Shown: one piece after another, positions 24,107 to 24,668 of the stretch
Numbering within the stretch: the stretch's first letter is position 1
Layout of the letters: each line of letters begins with the position of its first letter
Program-made: the position numbers and the translations under genes
Source of the DNA: a bacterium
GTDB taxonomy: Bacteria > Planctomycetota > JACOTG01 > JAUIME01
Assembly (NCBI GenBank): GCA_030433195.1
Contig: JAUIME010000006.1
Coordinates: forward strand, 1-24,668
Reading direction: 5' to 3'
Length of the DNA: 24,668 bases
Notes under the pieces: generated by a model
The model's input: the letters and a program-made list of their open reading frames with translations, nothing else
Databases searched by the model: none
Told to the model about the DNA's origin: nothing

Positions 24107-24668
24107 TGCCACGGCAGGGTCACCATCGAGAGAATCGCGAGCACGGCGCCCGCCATCCAAAAGCGCGTCGTCACCGAAGTCTCGGACCATCCCCCGAACT
24201 GGAAGTGGTGATGAATCGGCGCGATGCGGAAGATCCGGCGTCCGAAGACCCGGAACGAGAACACTTGCAAGATCACGGACACGGTCTCGATGACGAAGAT
24301 CCCGCCGACGAGCACGAGCAACAGCTCACGACGCAACGCGAGCGCGGCCATGCCGAGCGCGCCGCCGAGCGCGAGTGCGCCGGTGTCGCCCATGAAGACA
24401 CGCGCCGGATGACAGTTGAACCACAGGAAGCCGAGGCACGCTCCGATCACCGACGCCGAGAACACCGCCATCTCTTCGGCGCCCGGTACGAACGGCGTGC
24501 GAAACGACTGCGCGAGCACCGGTTCACCCGCCACGATGCCGAGCACCGTGAACGGCACGAACGCGATCAGCACGCATCCCGCCGCGAGTCCGTCGAGGCC
24601 GTCGGAGAGATTCACCGCGTTGCTCGTCCCCGTGAGGAGGAAGACCGCGAACGCGACGAACGGCAGGC
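24103..24668 (-). CDS. mraY: Phospho-MurNAc-pentapeptide transferase MraY (5' end outside the window)
   Basis: MraY transfers phospho-MurNAc-pentapeptide to undecaprenyl phosphate to make lipid I in the membrane. Only the C-terminal part, about 188 residues, is present; the first full codon is at 24666. It contains TGTSNAVNLSDGLDGLAAG, CHPARVFMGDTGALALGGAL and PIHHHFQFGGWSETSVTTRFW with the family's HHH motif, plus several transmembrane helices. The reading frame is open to the window end, so the gene continues beyond it. It overlaps ftsW by four bases, leaving no room for the murD that often lies between them. Confidence 0.95.
   Translation of the reverse strand, partial: LPFVAFAVFLLTGTSNAVNLSDGLDGLAAGCVLIAFVPFTVLGIVAGEPVLAQSFRTPFVPGAEEMAVFSASVIGACLGFLWFNCHPARVFMGDTGALALGGALGMAALALRRELLLVLVGGIFVIETVSVILQVFSFRVFGRRIFRIAPIHHHFQFGGWSETSVTTRFWMAGAVLAILSMVTLPWQ

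Noticed and set aside
1..24668. Frequent CGATCG and TCGACG words, suggesting a repeated palindrome
   Set aside because: They occur throughout coding sequence and are explained by Asp/Arg/Ile-rich proteins written in GC-ending codons. They have no regular spacing or clustering.
1..24668. CRISPR arrays, transposases, integrases, tRNA or rRNA genes
   Set aside because: No spaced direct repeats, no recognisable mobile-element proteins and no tRNA or rRNA motifs were found on either strand by reading.

Overview
The window is a GC-rich bacterial chromosome segment, densely coding, with most genes on the minus strand and short spacers or 4-base stop/start overlaps. No rRNA, tRNA, CRISPR array, insertion sequence or phage gene was seen. 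A planctomycete or similarly deep-branching, high-GC Gram-negative-type lineage is the best guess. The hints are a membrane protein with VWA and glutamine-amidotransferase-like parts, an ECF sigma factor paired with a HEAT-repeat anti-sigma-like protein, and a cell-wall cluster with no ftsA or ftsZ visible after ftsQ. The phylum is inferred from context, not proven.

Right half (about 13.9-24.7 kb, read right to left): a cell-wall and division (dcw-type) cluster. The order is mraY (cut by the window end), ftsW, a membrane-anchored triple-LysM protein, murG, murC, murB, an unknown 86-residue protein, ftsQ, then a 750-residue nine-helix membrane protein of unknown function. ATGA or GTGA overlaps join mraY/ftsW, LysM/murG, murG/murC and ftsQ/membrane protein, and murB starts inside the end of murC. 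murD, ftsA and ftsZ are absent from their usual places. A 357-base non-coding stretch with a good sigma70-type promoter separates murB from the small gene.

Middle (about 9.1-13.8 kb): an ECF sigma factor gene overlapping an anti-sigma-like gene with a transmembrane helix and a long C-terminal HEAT-type repeat domain. Next comes a secreted protein made of two related halves, closed by a clear Rho-independent terminator. The sigma gene and the secreted-protein gene share an upstream two-box motif with identical 16-base spacing. This suggests that the sigma factor controls its own operon and the secreted protein.

Left half (1-9.0 kb): ribD translationally coupled to a TPR lipoprotein carrying an HExxH motif; yraN and yajC on the plus strand; mnmA divergent from yajC; an HU gene whose 3' end overlaps that of mnmA; and a VWA protein divergent from HU. 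The first 26 bases hold the start of another minus-strand gene.

Most named genes are housekeeping (peptidoglycan precursor synthesis, riboflavin synthesis, tRNA thiolation, nucleoid structure, Sec-associated YajC). The novelty lies in the sigma/anti-sigma/secreted-protein module, the unknown proteins embedded in the division cluster, and the ribD-coupled TPR metallopeptidase-like lipoprotein.
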